In this document: positions 1 to 13,010 of the stretch, piece by piece
Layout: every line of letters begins with the position of its first letter
Position numbering within the stretch: the stretch's first letter is position 1
Assembly: GCA_030848705.1 (NCBI GenBank)
Contig: CM061242.1
Location: 63,189,064-63,253,063 of the forward strand
DNA from: Heracleum sosnowskyi
Taxonomy: Eukaryota; Streptophyta; Magnoliopsida; Apiales; Apiaceae
Length of the DNA stretch: 64,000 nucleotides
Direction: 5' to 3'
Position numbers and translations under genes: made by a program
The notes under the pieces: model-generated
Databases searched by the model: none
The model's input: only the letters and a program-made list of their open reading frames with translations
Told to the model about the DNA's origin: nothing

Positions 1-785
1 TAAATAGGGTTGTTTACCTCAGTTGGAGTAGAGAAATATGAAAGAAATTTAGAGTCGGAATGACAACCAGGGCCTTTCGATAAGAATTCTCAAATACACA
101 CCTTGGATTGAAATTGAATAGATTCCAAAGGTGTTATTTCCAGAAAAGAAAAACAATCAGAAAGGAAGTATCAACAAATAGTGTTACATCACAATTAGAG
201 TTATCCACTCCAGAAGAATGAAAGAGTTGGAATTTAAATAACATATTTTTCAACAAGCCTCAAAATTTGAAATAGGCATAACAACAATCTTTGGCGCAAT
301 TTAAAACATGATTGATCAAGAGTATCAAATACAAGATCAACAGGTGGAATATATCCGTCAACACAGGTTTCTCTTTAAAGGAATGTCAAATATTTCATTA
401 GGATGGGAAGGTATTACCAAGGTCTTCACATATGCCTCCTCCGCCGACTCCTTCGATAGCTCGTTATTCGATTTCAGCCCTTCTTTTCCACGTTATTCGA
501 TTTCAGCCCTTCTTTTCCATGTCGCAAGGTTATCAATATCGTACGTCGTCGTCGACTCGTAATAGTCCTCGAAGATTCCGCCATAGACGTCTACAAACGC
601 AAGAAGTTCTATCCATTTCAGCACAACTATCTCAATCAAATACCTCCATCTCAACTCACTCAGCGGTACTATATCCAATAGTCCAATACGAACTCTAAAT
701 GAGCTCTGACGTTCCTTATATAACTATATACACTCCCACACACTCTCGTTTATAGTTTTACTATAACCCTTGCTCTGATACCAAC
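1..785 (-). other. Leader region of LARD-1 with primer binding site
   Basis: Non-coding leader of the minus-strand element, matching 39578-40363 of LARD-2 almost base for base. The last bases (773-784) are the reverse complement of TGGTATCAGAG, the usual plant primer site for initiator Met tRNA, two bases from the LTR. Short open frames here, including an 84-codon plus-strand frame at 308-562, are shared with LARD-2 only because the whole DNA is homologous. I do not regard them as genes. Confidence 0.8.
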
Positions 786-3700
786 TGTAACGCCCCCAAA
801 TCCGGGGTCAAAGGATTTGGTCGTCACACTGCACTCTTAATCCAAACAACCTGTTCAATATAAAATCAACACAATAATAATAATATCTGTGACCCCAACT
901 CTACCAAGAATCTTTAAAGGTTATAGTGCTAGAAACAAGAATCCAAAATTTCATTACAACAATCTTTCTTCCTTACAATCCTTCTCTTTACAAAAATTCT
1001 AATACACTAGTATAACTTCGATAAGAAGTATACCAGGCAACTAATCTTATACAATATATTATTCAATAGAAAACATCTATATACAAAACCTCTCACTAGC
1101 TCAAATGCTCTGGATCAAAACGTCTTTACGCTAATATCTTTCCCCATCTCTGATCAGCTACGCGGACAACTCTTGCCAATACACCTTCTTTCCGGCAGGC
1201 TAAAATATATATAAATAAAACAAGTATGAGCGAATGAATTGCTCAGCAAGCGCATTATTAAATATAATACGAAAGGTTTCCAAAATAAACTTTGGATTTT
1301 CAAATAAACAAGCCTTTGGCTTAAACATTTGTAATCTCTAATATTTTCAAATCAAGTTTGGTAATTTACCACAATTTCTCATTCTTCTTCTCTCATTTGA
1401 ATAGTTTAAAACACAAAAAGATTTATATTGGTCGCTACGGCGACCGAATCAACAATATCTACAATAGTAAGTAGAACATATGAAATAAATATAACTCATA
1501 CGTCTTCAAGACCATAGTTTGTATAAAAATACTAGTTTTGAAGATAACAAATCTATTCACAACATTTTCTGAAACCAACAACTCTGGAAGGTTAGAATAA
1601 TCAAGGGGTAAGAATGAGCCAACACGCTCGGTCAAGGAATAAAGAACGCACTTCAAGACTTCAACATGGTACCGACTGGATATGCGGTATGAATAAAACT
1701 CATCAAGATAGATATCTCACGACTGCCAATGGAATCAAGGAAGTGGATTTCGACTATTTGGAATCCAAATGTATTAAAGAGTAAGTAATTTCAGCAAGAT
1801 TGAAACCACTATTATTAATCAATGAACCAACAACTTCACGCAACGAATAAACCTGAGAATCAGGTCATAACTCACAAGAACGAAACATATGGATGTAACT
1901 CATCTTAGAAATAAGAACTTATTCTAGAATTGGACTTTCACATTTTATCAAATCAAAGGTTGTGCTGCTGGCCAGCCACGCAACAACCCCGGACTAGCTC
2001 ATGCATAGTCCTCTACGGATCCAAGGCCAATCTGGGCCTAAATTACATCGACCATAAATGGCCCGACCAATAATTGGTCCATTTTTAAAAACATTCCAAT
2101 TCTATTTTATAAACGTCAGGTGTCAGAACAATTGACAACCTTACTTCGACAATCAGGTGTCGGAAGAATCGACAACCTAATACAACAATTGCTGGAAGAC
2201 TCACGTTCCAGGAAACAATTCAATTATGAAGAATCAATAAAGGGATAGCAATTTAATCTAGTATCGACGAGATCGACACAACAATGGGGAGTACACATGG
2301 CAAGTAACAACATCATAAATATCGACGAGATCGATGCAACAACTGGGATAACAATGAAGAATAAACAATGACATGCTCAACAAGGTTAAGTCTGATATGA
2401 AACAGACAATATGATATCAACAGAAAGTGTAACAAGTCAATATAGAGTAGGGTTCAAAGAATAAACAATAACATGCTTAACAAGATTGAATCTGATATGA
2501 AACAGACAATATGATATCAACAGAAAAGGGTAACAAGTCAATATAGAGTAGGGTTCAAAGAACAGGCTCTAGATGGCCTCAATAGTTCAAATCATCACAT
2601 TATGGAAGAATTAATTAAGGTTTACCAATCTGGTAAATGACAAGAGAGTCAAGTTCAAGTTTAAGAAGAATTCAAGGTGAAGTTTATAAATGAAGAAAAC
2701 AAGGGTTTATCAACTTCTGACAGAAATAGTTCAAGTCCTTCGAACATGTACTTATAATAGATAAGCCTTGTACTTGAAGGAAGTAAACTAAATCATGCAC
2801 AACATATATGAATTCGAATCAGGGAATGGATCAGATGATCGCATTAACAAGAAAGGATAACAAGGTTTCCCGCTCATCTAGGGTTGGTAATATTCCAACT
2901 TAGCATTTTTAAATCAAGTCTTTGAAAGAAGGCCTTAGTATACAGCCCATAACTATCTTTTCAATCATTTCAATATAATAATTATATCTCTCCGATCAAT
3001 ATGAAAATATGAATCTAAACCAAAAAAGTATAAAAGAGTACTCGTCAATTTACGAGATTAAATAACATACTTGCAATTCAATGCAAAGAAATCAACATTT
3101 GAAAATTCAGTAATAAGCATTCAACATGCATACTAATAATTCAAGATAATATCCCTTAATTAATAAGCAAGGGTATAAACACTTGCCTCTGGTCCTTAGC
3201 TATTTCGTAACGCTGAAACAATACGATTCCCTCCTTATCCTGTCTTATCGCACGATTCTCTACTCCCGTCCTTCTTTGCTTTAACGCTCTTGCGAATACC
3301 ACTAGTCTGCTTTTACCATTTTGAATCCACGTGCCAGCCTCGATAGTCAAACATGAGACGGTACTTAGTCTTCAACGTATAATTCTCATATTCCATAAAT
3401 GATTGTAACTTAACCTCGATAATCTGACTCGTCTCGTCCAATAGCCTCTGTTGCATAGACAACCACATTTCAATTGATAGAATGATCACAACTAACTATA
3501 CAAGTACTCCTCGTAACTCGCTTGACGAAACTCCCCATACTATAAAAGTCAACATCTAAGTCAACGACCTCGTAAATCTCACTTTCTAACATAACCGACA
3601 AATTTCTATCCCAACTACCCCTCGTGATGATATTAGACACGACCAAATACTCAAACAAGTCTCAACACAATTTATTCGCATGCATGACTCAACAACAGAT

Positions 3701-5675
3701 AATTCACATCATTCACATAACACATTTAAATAAGTGACCGGTTACGTATCGGACGCCCGGTCTAATTTACGATATTAAAAACTCAGACACTAGCCCTAGT
3801 ACGGGTATATACTGACTATAAAACACATTACACAACTCATACGAATCACATAGCACTTATAACTATTTTTAAAACATCACACAAAGCTTATTTGAATTTA
3901 AATAAGCCACAAACAATTTTTAAATCAAAAATCGGATTTTTAAATCCAATATAAGTATTTTAAATGCAATTAAATCAATTAATAAAATTAATTGACACTC
4001 TTTAAATGCTCAAACTATTTTTAAATAAATGAACCAAGCTAGAAAATAATTAAACTTAATTTTAAATAATTAAATCTAATTAATAATTAATTATTAAGAA
4101 TTAACTGATTAAAAGAATTAATCAATTAATTAAAAAAATTAATTATTAATCAAAAATAATTAAAATAATTAAATTTAATCAATTTTCGAATTTAAATAAA
4201 TATTTATGAATTTATAAAATTTTCGGAATAATAAAATGTATTTTTAAATCAAAGATATGATTTTTAGAATTATAAAACTATTTTTGAATTATTTTTAAAA
4301 TAAAAACCCAGAAACACTATTCAGAAAATGGAATTAGGGTTTTCTGGATCGAAACCGGGTCGGGTAGGTTTTGAAAACGGGTCACCAAGAACTCAAAACG
4401 GGTCGGCCAAGAACACCACCGGAAACTGGGTTCCCAGTTTCCGGCCGACGTCCGGCGGCCGGAATCGTTCGATTCCGTCCAAACCTCGACCAACCCATAG
4501 CGCTTCTGTTCGGTTTTTCACAACAAACACAGCCATGCCAAAAACAGACCAAAACGTCGCAGAAACATCTCAGTTTTTTCCGATTCCGGTCACCGGCGGC
4601 AACGGCGGCCGTTTTTCCGGCGACCAGAAACCGAACCCAGAATTCACAACGGCTTACATGGTTCGATTCTAAATCCTACGATCTACACACTGGCATAAAC
4701 ACAAACGGCAACCGATCAACCAAACTGAAAATCCGGCTAAAAGAAAAATCCGGCGACTTACATACAATTTCCGATTAGCTCGAAAACGAACTCCAAATTC
4801 AAATTACAAATCATCAAAACACTCCTTACAACACATACAACTTATTCATATCATCAATTATCAAGAACAATCACCAACACAGATTTCCCCAAATTAAATA
4901 AATAATTCGAAATAAATAAATAAATTAAAAATCGGAAAAACTCAGAAATCATACCCACATGAATTTTGATGGTGGATTTAGGTAGAGGATGATGAGAGAT
5001 TCGATTTGGTTACAAGAACATCGAAATCGGATTCCGATAACGCCTTCAAAATTGAGTCTGATTCTCAAGAACACGAAGAACACGTTCAGGGGTTTTTAGC
5101 TTTTTAACTGTAATTAAACTTTAATATACGCAAAACAAAGTACGATTTGCCTTTTTATAATAAACGGAAAATAATACCCCAAACGATATTTTTGGATCGA
5201 TACTGATCCGATAGATCGCTTTAAATACAATATAACAGAATATATGCTTTAAACCTTTAATAAAGCAAAATACACGTTTCACGAGACGATAAGCATCCAT
5301 AAAGTACGGATAACTACAAGTATCGTTTAATTCAAAATATACGAACCAAAATACCTCCATTGCGAATATTTGCGAATACTTCCCACTTTAACGAATGAAA
5401 TATTGGTACGAACGATATACCAATTTCCTGAATAATTTGGGAACGATCCAAATTTTCTTTTCAATAATTAAAATAAAAATAAAATAGTATAACATCCTTT
5501 TCAAACTAATTTCAAATTCCCCACACATTTCACATAGCACCACAATATCACATATTCAATCATTTAACGAATAACTTAGCACGTTTAAACAGATAAATCA
5601 TTTAATAACTCTTAATATGAAATTAAAATTTCATTTCACATCATATAATAACACGTAATTTTCCCGGATCTTACA
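786..5675 (-). repeat. LARD-1 LTR, about 4.9 kb
   Basis: Begins TGTAACGCCCCCAAATCC and ends CCCGGATCTTACA, so it has TG...CA termini. Further copies lie at 40364-45336 and, interrupted, at 7562-37483. Compared with the LARD-2 copies it lacks about 90 bp near 2863 and has a different GC-rich block at about 4320-4700, so it belongs to a diverged subfamily. The rest is AT-rich and non-coding. Small minus-strand frames (for example 3156-3350) recur in all copies but show no clear coding constraint. Confidence 0.9.
4419..4444. repeat. Perfect 12-bp inverted repeat in the GC-rich part of the LARD-1 LTR
   Basis: The arms CCGGAAACTGGG and CCCAGTTTCCGG are separated by only TT. LARD-2 has the same structure with one extra A in an arm (about 44091-44118 and 25806-25833). 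It sits in the only GC-rich, CpG-rich block of an otherwise AT-rich LTR. Confidence 0.8.
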
Positions 5676-5902
5676 TCTAAGACTCCTAAACATACCATAA
5701 ATACTAGGCTCCAGACGCCTATTTAAGGTCCCTGATCCTACAATCAGAACTACGTCTTTGGCTTGATTCTCAATAACGAATTGAGATACGTAGGCATCTT
5801 GTGAGGACCAGTTTAGTCCGGAAACACAAGTGCAGCCATAAAAGCTCGAAGCTCATTAAACCTTAGCATTAATTACACAAGCACGTTTTTTAATCCATAA
5901 CA
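5676..5902 (+). repeat. Gypsy-A 5' LTR, truncated on the left by LARD-1
   Basis: These 227 bases align without gaps to 53339-53565, the right part of the intact 3' LTR, with about six mismatches. It ends in CA just before the primer binding site. A TATA-like stretch (ATAAATA) lies near 5698 and has a counterpart in the 3' LTR. Confidence 0.85.
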
Positions 5903-5903
5903 T

Positions 5904-5921
5904 TTGGCGCCGTCTGTGGGA
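5904..5921 (+). other. Gypsy-A primer binding site
   Basis: The sequence TTGGCGCCGTCTGTGGGA follows the LTR end by one base. This is a common primer-site type in Tat-lineage Gypsy elements. The donor tRNA is often given as Arg in related elements, which is from memory and unchecked. Confidence 0.7.
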
Positions 5922-5935
5922 AAACAACATCAACC

Positions 5936-7561
5936 ATGGCAAACACACGAAGAACAGCTCGGGATACTCAAACTCCCGATGATCGCCCCATCACCTCTGA
6001 GGCTGATCAGCCACCGCCGACTACCGGCACACAAGGGGCGAATATCCCCACCAACACTCAAGGACCGGAAATCCCGATTTCGGTTGAAGGGACGAATCCC
6101 CTGTAGATGGTCATTCATGGATCTAATCCATAAGAGACCGTTCACCAGCAACCAATCACGACCTCTCCGCTGCTCATGAGTGCACCAAGGAGCCTTCAAC
6201 TCCATACTACTGATCTCCCTCAATACGCGAATCAGACTTTGGGGATGCCAAGCTATGGCATGCCCCCTCGACCCATGGCGGGCGGTAGTGGAACTAATCC
6301 AATCTACCATGAGGCATATGTGCCCCCTTATATTCAAGGGCTGGGACCCCAAAATCAACAAACTCGTCAGACCCCTCTCATTCAAGATTACTCTGGTCCA
6401 TACACTGAGGATGAGGGTTATACAACTGGGGAGGATATCGCCCCAAGAAGGAGACGTTCTTCACAGACAAATCGGGAGCAACCCCAAACTACTAGGGAGA
6501 AACTTACAGCCCATGAGGCAGAGACTGCAAGGCTAAAAAAACTCCTTGCTGAAGAAGAGGCCGCCCAATCTCGGGGCCGAACGACTGAAGGAATCCCGAT
6601 AATCAACTTGGATCCACCAAGAAGGACCAAGAGGGTTGAAGCCCCAAGGGGTGATCCTAGTATTCTGTTGCCCCTAGGAGATCCTGATGATCCTACACCA
6701 CCGTTTACTCAAGACATCATGAAAACGGCTATATCCAGAAAGTTTAAGATGCCTTCGATCAAAGCCTATGATGGAACGGGAGATCCCGCAAATCATGTAA
6801 GGACCTTCTCCAATGCACTGCTGTTGCAGCCAGCCAACGATGCGGTCAAGTGTAGGGCGTTTCCACAAACCTTGGCAGGCATGGCCCAACGTTGGTATAG
6901 CCGTCTACCTCCCAACTCTATTGGGTCCTTTAAGGAACTAAGCAAGGCTTTCATCAACCAGTTCATTAGTGGAAGGGTGCATGAGAAAAGTTCTGCATCA
7001 CTCATGGCAATACGTCAAGGAAAGAATGAAGCCCTAAGGGACTACATCAATCGATTCACTCGGGAGGCTTTGAAAGTCCCGGACTTAGATGACAAAGTGG
7101 CTATGATAGCCCTGCAACAAGGAACCACTGATGACCACTTCAGGAGGTCGTTGGCTAAACATCCACCAGAGAGCATGTTGAAGCTCCAAGATAGAGCCGG
7201 AAAGTACATCAAGGCCGAGGAAAGCATGAGAAAGTATGAACCCACCGCTGGCGACGGTGGAAACTCAAAGAAAAGAAAAGAAACTCAGGAGTACGACGTC
7301 AAGGAAAAGTTCCCCAGAACATCAAAGAACTCCGATTCTCCCCCCAAGAGAAACAATTTTGGGCCAAAATTCACAGAATATGCAAGATTGAATACTCCCA
7401 GGAGTCAAATTCTGATGGAGATAGCCAAAGAAGAAGATATCAAATGGCCAAAGCCAATGAGGGCTGATTTGTCCAAACGGAACCAAAATCAGTTTTGTCG
7501 GTTCCACAAAGAAGTCGGTCATGACACCGATGATTGTAGACAACTGAAAGATGAGATTGAG
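5936..7561 (+). pseudogene. gag: Gypsy-A gag, first part of a split gag-pol frame, with two nonsense mutations
   Basis: The ATG at 5936 is the first in the right frame after the primer site. The frame is broken by TAG at 6104 and TAA at 6131, both one C-to-T step from Gln codons, and is then open to the LARD-2 insertion at 7561. The capsid core (retrotransposon gag family) lies at about 6740-7230, from the KMPSIKAYDGTGDP motif through the AQRWYSRL and INRFTREA segments. A CxxH...GH...C nucleocapsid-like motif (CRFHKEVGHDTDDC) ends near 7542. The N-terminal third is low-complexity and rich in Pro, Gln and charged residues. The frame continues at 45342 in phase. The gene would supply the structural particle protein. 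Confidence 0.85.
7557..7561. repeat. Left target-site duplication of LARD-2 (TTGAG)
   Basis: TTGAG abuts the LTR start at 7562 and recurs at 45337-45341 directly after the other LTR. This proves that everything between is a secondary insertion in gag. Confidence 0.9.
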
Positions 7562-9094
7562 TGTAACGCCCCCAAATCCGGGGTCAAAGGATTTGGTCGT
7601 CACACTGCACTCTTAATCCAAACAACCTGTTCAATATAAAATCAACACAATAATAATAATATCTGTGACCCCAACTCTACCAAGAATCTTTAAAGGTTAT
7701 AGTGCTAGAAACAAGAATCCAAAATTTCATTACAACAATCTTTCTTCCTTACAATCCTTCTCTTTACAAAAATTCTAATACACTAGTATAACTTCGATAA
7801 GAAGTATACCAGACAACTAATCTTATACAATATATTATTCAATAGAAAACATCTATATACAAAACCTCTCACTAGCTCAAATGCTCTGGATCAAAACGTC
7901 TTCACGCTAATATCTTTCCCCATCTCTGATCAGCTACGCGGACAACTCTTGCCAATACACCTTCTTTCCGGCAGGCTAAAATATATATAAATAAAACAAG
8001 TATGAACGAATGAATTGCTCAGCAAGCGCATTATTAAATATAATACGAAAGGTTTCCAAAATAAACTTTGGATTTTCAAATAAACAAGCCTTTGGCTTAA
8101 ACATTTGTAATCTCTAATATTTTCAAATCAAGTTTGGTAATTTACCACAATTTCTCATTCTTCTTCTCTCATTTGAATAGTTTAAAACACAAAAAGATTT
8201 ATATTGGTCGCTACGGCGACCGAATCAACAATATCTACAATAGTAAGTAGAACATATGAAATAAATATACTCATACGTCTTCAAGACCATAGTTTGTATA
8301 AAAATACTAGTTTTGAAGATAACAAATCTATTCACAACATTTTCTGAAACCAACAACTCTGGAAGGTTAGAATAATCAAGGGGTAAGAATGAGCCAACAC
8401 GCTCGGTCAAGGAATAAAGAACGCACTTCAAGACTTCAACATGGTACCGACTGGATATGCGGTATGAATAAAACTCATCAAGATAGATATCTCACGACTG
8501 CCAATGGAATCAAGGAAGTGGATTTCGACTATTTGGAATCCAAATGTATTAAAGAGTAAGTAATTTCAGCAAGATTGAAACCACTATTATTAATCAACGA
8601 ACCAACAACTTCACGCAACGAATAAACCTGAGAATCAGGTCATAACTCACAAGAACGAAACATATGGATGTAACTCATCTTAGAAATAAGAACTTATTCT
8701 AGAATTGGACTTTCACATTTTATCAAATCAAAGGTTGTGCTGCTGGCCAGCCACGCAACAACCCCGGACTAGCTCATGCATAGTCCTCTACGGATCCAAG
8801 GCCAATCTGGGCCTAAATTACATCGACCATAAATGGCCCGACCAATAATTGGTCCATTTTTAAAAACATTCCAATTCTATTTTATAAACGTCAGGTGTCA
8901 GAACAATTGACAACCTTACTTCGACAATCAGGTGTCGGAAGAATCGACAACCTAATACAACAATTGCTGGAAAACTCACGTTCCAGGAAACAGTTCAATT
9001 ATGAAGAATCAATAAAGGGATAGCAATTTAATCTAGTATCGACGAGATCGACACAACAATGGGGAGTACACATGGCAAGTAACAACATCATAAA
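7562..9094 (-). repeat. LARD-2 3' LTR, segment 1
   Basis: First 1.5 kb (plus-strand order) of the LTR, matching 40364-41892 with about five substitutions by eye. The last five bases (9090-9094, ATAAA) are the target duplication of element B. Confidence 0.9.
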
Positions 9095-10004
9095 TGTAAC
9101 AGCCCCAAATCCGGGGTCAGGGATTTAGAGTAGTCACGATCCATTTACTCCTTGCCTTACCTGTATTACTCACACCGCACATAATTCACCTGCTCGTGAC
9201 CCCTCAATATATGCCTCACACACACACACACAGGTTAGAGTCTCAGAAACGACACCATACAATAACTGCGGAATAAATAACTTTTATTACAATACCCAAA
9301 TGTCTTTGAATCTGTCACTGATACAATTTATAAGTAATGTTACATTACTAACTTAGCCTTCTGATGCTCACAATCCTCTCATACCATTCATATCTATACA
9401 TAAGTTGAATACCAAAACTGTAGCCCGATTCGATTGGTTCGCACTACTCTCGGGATCACTGCTAGAAGCTGTTCATGGAGACGCCTTGCGGGGTATGTGC
9501 CGTCCCAATGGCATCCTGCTTCGCTGCTATATAATATATATAAAACAATAGCAAGAGTGAGCGATAGCTCAGCAAGGTAATGAAAGTATGGCATAATTCT
9601 GCCTTTAACTCAACCCAAAATAAAACGGGTATAAGACAATACTTTGTCAAAATATTTCGATACTGAAATTATTTTCTTATCGGAAGGTATTCCAAAAATA
9701 GTACCTTTATTGTAATTCAAATATCATTTCATAATATTTCTGCAACTCTTTTGCTATATTATGAACAAAGTTCTTGTATACAAGATGAGGTTTCAAAATA
9801 AACCAAATATAACCTTTCCAAAAATTATCTTCTATATAAGCAGAATATCAACATATAACTTAAAAGATGAAGTTATAAGATGATTCAGTATAAACAACTC
9901 CCTCACCATAACCCATGTTATGTAGGGTATCCACAGAGTCATAACTCATAAAAGATGGAGTTGCATGAATTTATTGTAACTTTATTTTGAACACTTTTCG
10001 ACCC

Positions 10005-10147
10005 TCTGCCAACATGACCGGTAAACCTGTACCACGGTGTCATCCTTGGTCCCTTTCAATACATGTTGCAGAATCCCTCTGCCGACATGATCGGTAAACC
10101 TGTACCAACGGAGCCATCCATGGTCCCTTTCAGTACATGTTGCAGAA
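10005..10147. repeat. Tandem duplication of about 73 bp in the element B LTR
   Basis: Two imperfect units, each running from CTCTGCC(A/G)ACATGA through CGGTAAACCTGTACCA to ACATGTTGCAGAAT. A second short tandem (TGATGGGCTGCCACCTGCAG, twice) follows at about 10357-10423. Both recur in the other LTR. Confidence 0.75.
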
Positions 10148-11824
10148 TTATCCAAAATGGATGATGAACTAATACTGGAGTATGTCGCGCCAGAGGTCAC
10201 ACCCTTACGATGATCAGTCGTAAGTTGTGCCTCTAAAGATTTGTTTCTCTACATGTAGAAGGAAGAACATATGGATTTACTTGTCCACCATACGCCGGAT
10301 CTCCCCTGCCAACGGTTGGGCATAAATGGGACCGGCGCCACTCGGATCCTAATATGGTGATGGGCTGCCACCTGCAGTCTCTTACACACTAATGATGGGC
10401 TGCCACCTGCAGTCTCTTACACAAATACTCCTAGTTCGAATAGTATCCATGACTCTGAAACGTAAAGCTTGTCCTCCTTTCCCCAAGTATAATACTTGTT
10501 AATAGGACTCCACAAAGTAGTCGTATCGGGTTGGAAAGGGGGAGTTCACCAATATTTCCCAAGCGATGCTTGTTAATGGATTTCAGACTTGATCCATGAA
10601 TTTACCCCTCGAGCGTTGAGGTGGTAACACCATATTTGACTTGCAGCAATTACATTGCTCCGAGAAAATATCTGTCCCTTGACAGTTTTGAGTTGAGAGT
10701 TTAAAAAGAGTAGTAGTTACTTAAGACAGGTTTCCCATATTTTTGATAATTGAGCGAGCATTTAATCCCCTTTAAAAGGCAGATTTAAATGGAAAAACAT
10801 TGTTTTGGGAACCTCTTTTTGATTTGAAAATAATCAATACTATTTATTAAGTAAGTAATCCTCAAATGAATATAAATAATATTCTTTAAATAAATAATTA
10901 ATCTTCGAATAACAGTACCCGATATCTTTGTCGGAAAATAACCTTTATCAATAATATTCCAGATATTTTTTAACCGAAAATACCAATTTATAACCATTGG
11001 AGTATCTTTGTTATCATTCCGGAACAAAGCGATTTTAAGAAAACATTTTGAAAATGGTATTCATCTAATTAAACAAATTTAATTAGACGAATAAGGCTTA
11101 TTTAATCCGTAAATGCTTCCAAAAGTATTTACTAATTAAATAAACACTGGTTTATTAGTGATGTTGCCTTTAGGTTAATTATTACGAAAATCTTTCTAAA
11201 AAGCTCTGTCCGGGTTTTCGAAAATATATCTTAAATATAAATAACTTAAATAGCATTCCTCGAATGTATGATAATCGGCCGCTGGAAACCCTCCGGGTTT
11301 CCACGACTCTCTATATATAACAAAATATTGACTCCCGGCCTAGAGTCGAAAGAGTGGAATCATCCGCCCGATACTAAGGGCATTTGCAAAACCCCGGCTT
11401 ATAACTGATATCCCATATCTAACTTATAAGCCAAATATCATATTCAAATAATAACTTTCGAATGAGGTAATATTCAAATAACATTCCTCGAATCATTTCC
11501 AAGTAATTAATACTTTCTGGAAATTTAAATAATGCTTAATAATAATATTCCTCAAGATGAATAGTACTCTGTCGCTGGAATCCCTCCGGGTTTCCACGAC
11601 TATCTCTATAACAGAAAATACTGACTCCCGGTCTAGAGTCGACAATAAGAAGTATGCTCTTATCTCTAGAGCTACAAGGTATACCGGTTTATAACTACTT
11701 TATCTCAAAGCTCATATATAAGCCGAAATCAAACCCTATTTTATACGATATATAACATGTATCGCAAACTGTATAACTCCACCCATGGCAACAGCAGTAA
11801 TATATAATCAATACTTCAAAGTAT

Positions 11825-12065
11825 AGATTTAGGAAACTTGCCACAATACTTGCAACAAAGATTTGATATATAAATTGGGAATACGCAAGTATCGAACATT
11901 TAAAGATATACCTACTCTGAATAATAGAGTGAGGTTTAGTAAACTTGCACGATACTTGGAACAAAGAATATATATATATAGATGTATATTTTTGAATCCA
12001 CAAGTATTAAACATTCGAAAAATATGCCCACTCTAATAATAGAGTGAGGGTTAGAAAACTTGCCT
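11825..12065. repeat. Three diverged tandem units of about 110 bp in the element B LTR
   Basis: Each unit begins with (A/G)AAACTTGC and carries ATACTTG(C/G)AACAAAGA, a CAAGTAT(C/T)(G/A)AACATT segment and an AATAATAGAGTGAGG end. The third unit is partial. The same array lies at about 21234-21474 in the other LTR. Confidence 0.65.
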
Positions 12066-13000
12066 GATGCTCGAGAAGTGATAGGGGTTCGCGACGATGC
12101 CGGACAATCTAGACAAGGTCAAACGAAAACACACGGTTAATCCCCTCGATAAACCACTTATAACTTAATGCTTAAACACATAAACGAAACACAACCAAGG
12201 AATTACTAACTCGTTATAAGCTCATACTAAGTCCATGTTATCCGTCAAATACTTATATCATAAGTTTGGTTCGAAATCCATCCTCAAATCCAAGTTATAC
12301 TTAACCATTTGCAACATCGGTTTCTAAGTCGTGTTCTTAGTGGTTTTCACTTGCGCGACCTCGACTAAAACATTTTTATAAAATAGAAAAATAATCTTTT
12401 TAATGCGAATCTTTTTCGTGAGCCTTCCTAACTGTCTCTAGTATTATTCCTCAAAATTTCACATTTTAATATGGCTCCGAAGTGGTCCAAATATAGCCTC
12501 AAAGTTGCTGGACAGAGAGGAGTCATTCTTCCGAACGGCGTTTACTAAAACTCACTTTTCTCTTAACCCGTAAATCGTAACGACATGATTCTTGCGCTCA
12601 CGTAAACTAGAAACAAATATCTACACACTCATGTTCATCACTGAACCAAAAGAGGCAGTTAAGTTTCCGGACTCTAGGCAGTTTATAGAGTTACCGACAA
12701 TCGGGCATTACGACGGCTATAATCGTAACGTTTTCCAAAAATCGCAACATCAAATCCAAGCCACACCGGGCATCCATAAAATTCATGAACATAATACTCA
12801 TCAATATCAGCCTACTTTTTCAGTTTATACCCCAAATTTCTCAAGTCAAATCAACCACTACATAATCATGCTTTCATGCTTATAATCATACTATAAACAT
12901 CACCAAGCTCAAATCCATCAAGAACAAGCATAAAATCAAAGTAAGGTCTAAGGTCCTTAAAGTCTATACCTTCCTTGGAGAGTATACCAGCGCTAATAAT

Positions 13001-13010
13001 CCTTATATAG
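13001..13010 (-). promoter_or_regulatory. Candidate TATA box of the element B LTR
   Basis: On the minus strand this reads CTATATAAGG, about 1.2 kb inside the LTR from its 5' end in element sense. It lies some 550 bp downstream of the doubled G-box palindromes, a plausible U3 arrangement. The active copy would be in the 5' LTR at 22410-22419. Confidence 0.45.

Larger units (their letters stand above)
1..5675 (-). mobile_element. LARD-1: right part of a long-LTR non-autonomous Gypsy-type retrotransposon
   Basis: The element is on the minus strand and its left part lies outside the window. Seen here are the leader (1-785), a primer binding site against the LTR and one complete LTR (786-5675). 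The same arrangement recurs at 39578-45336 in LARD-2. No usable protein-coding frame is present. It is inserted in the 5' LTR of Gypsy-A: the bases after 5675 match the interior of the Gypsy-A 3' LTR from 53339. The first five flanking bases are TCTAA. The matching duplicate lies left of the window, so the target duplication cannot be confirmed. Confidence 0.85.

Noticed and set aside
308..562. 84-codon plus-strand frame repeated at 39886-40140
   Set aside because: It is antisense to the LARD leader, and both copies exist because the surrounding DNA is duplicated. There is no domain and no upstream signal.
3156..3350. 64-codon minus-strand frame found in all three LARD LTR copies
   Set aside because: Differences among copies include Ala/Ser, Gly/Arg and Val/Ile replacements with no excess of silent changes, so it behaves like neutral LTR sequence.
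4328..4672. 114-codon plus-strand frame in the GC-rich LTR block
   Set aside because: GC-rich DNA lacks stops by chance. The frame is broken or very different in LARD-2 and has no recognisable domain.
9218..9233. CA microsatellite as a functional element
   Set aside because: It is a plain dinucleotide run, present in both LTRs of element B without other signals.
11695..12003. 102-codon frame in the element B LTR, duplicated at 21104-21412
   Set aside because: It lies over the tandem repeat array and is present twice only because the LTRs are duplicates. It is composed of low-complexity Tyr/Ile-rich sequence.
12592..12885. 97-codon plus-strand frame in the element B LTR
   Set aside because: It is antisense to the element and has no motif. 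The only difference between its two copies is one replacement, which says nothing about coding.
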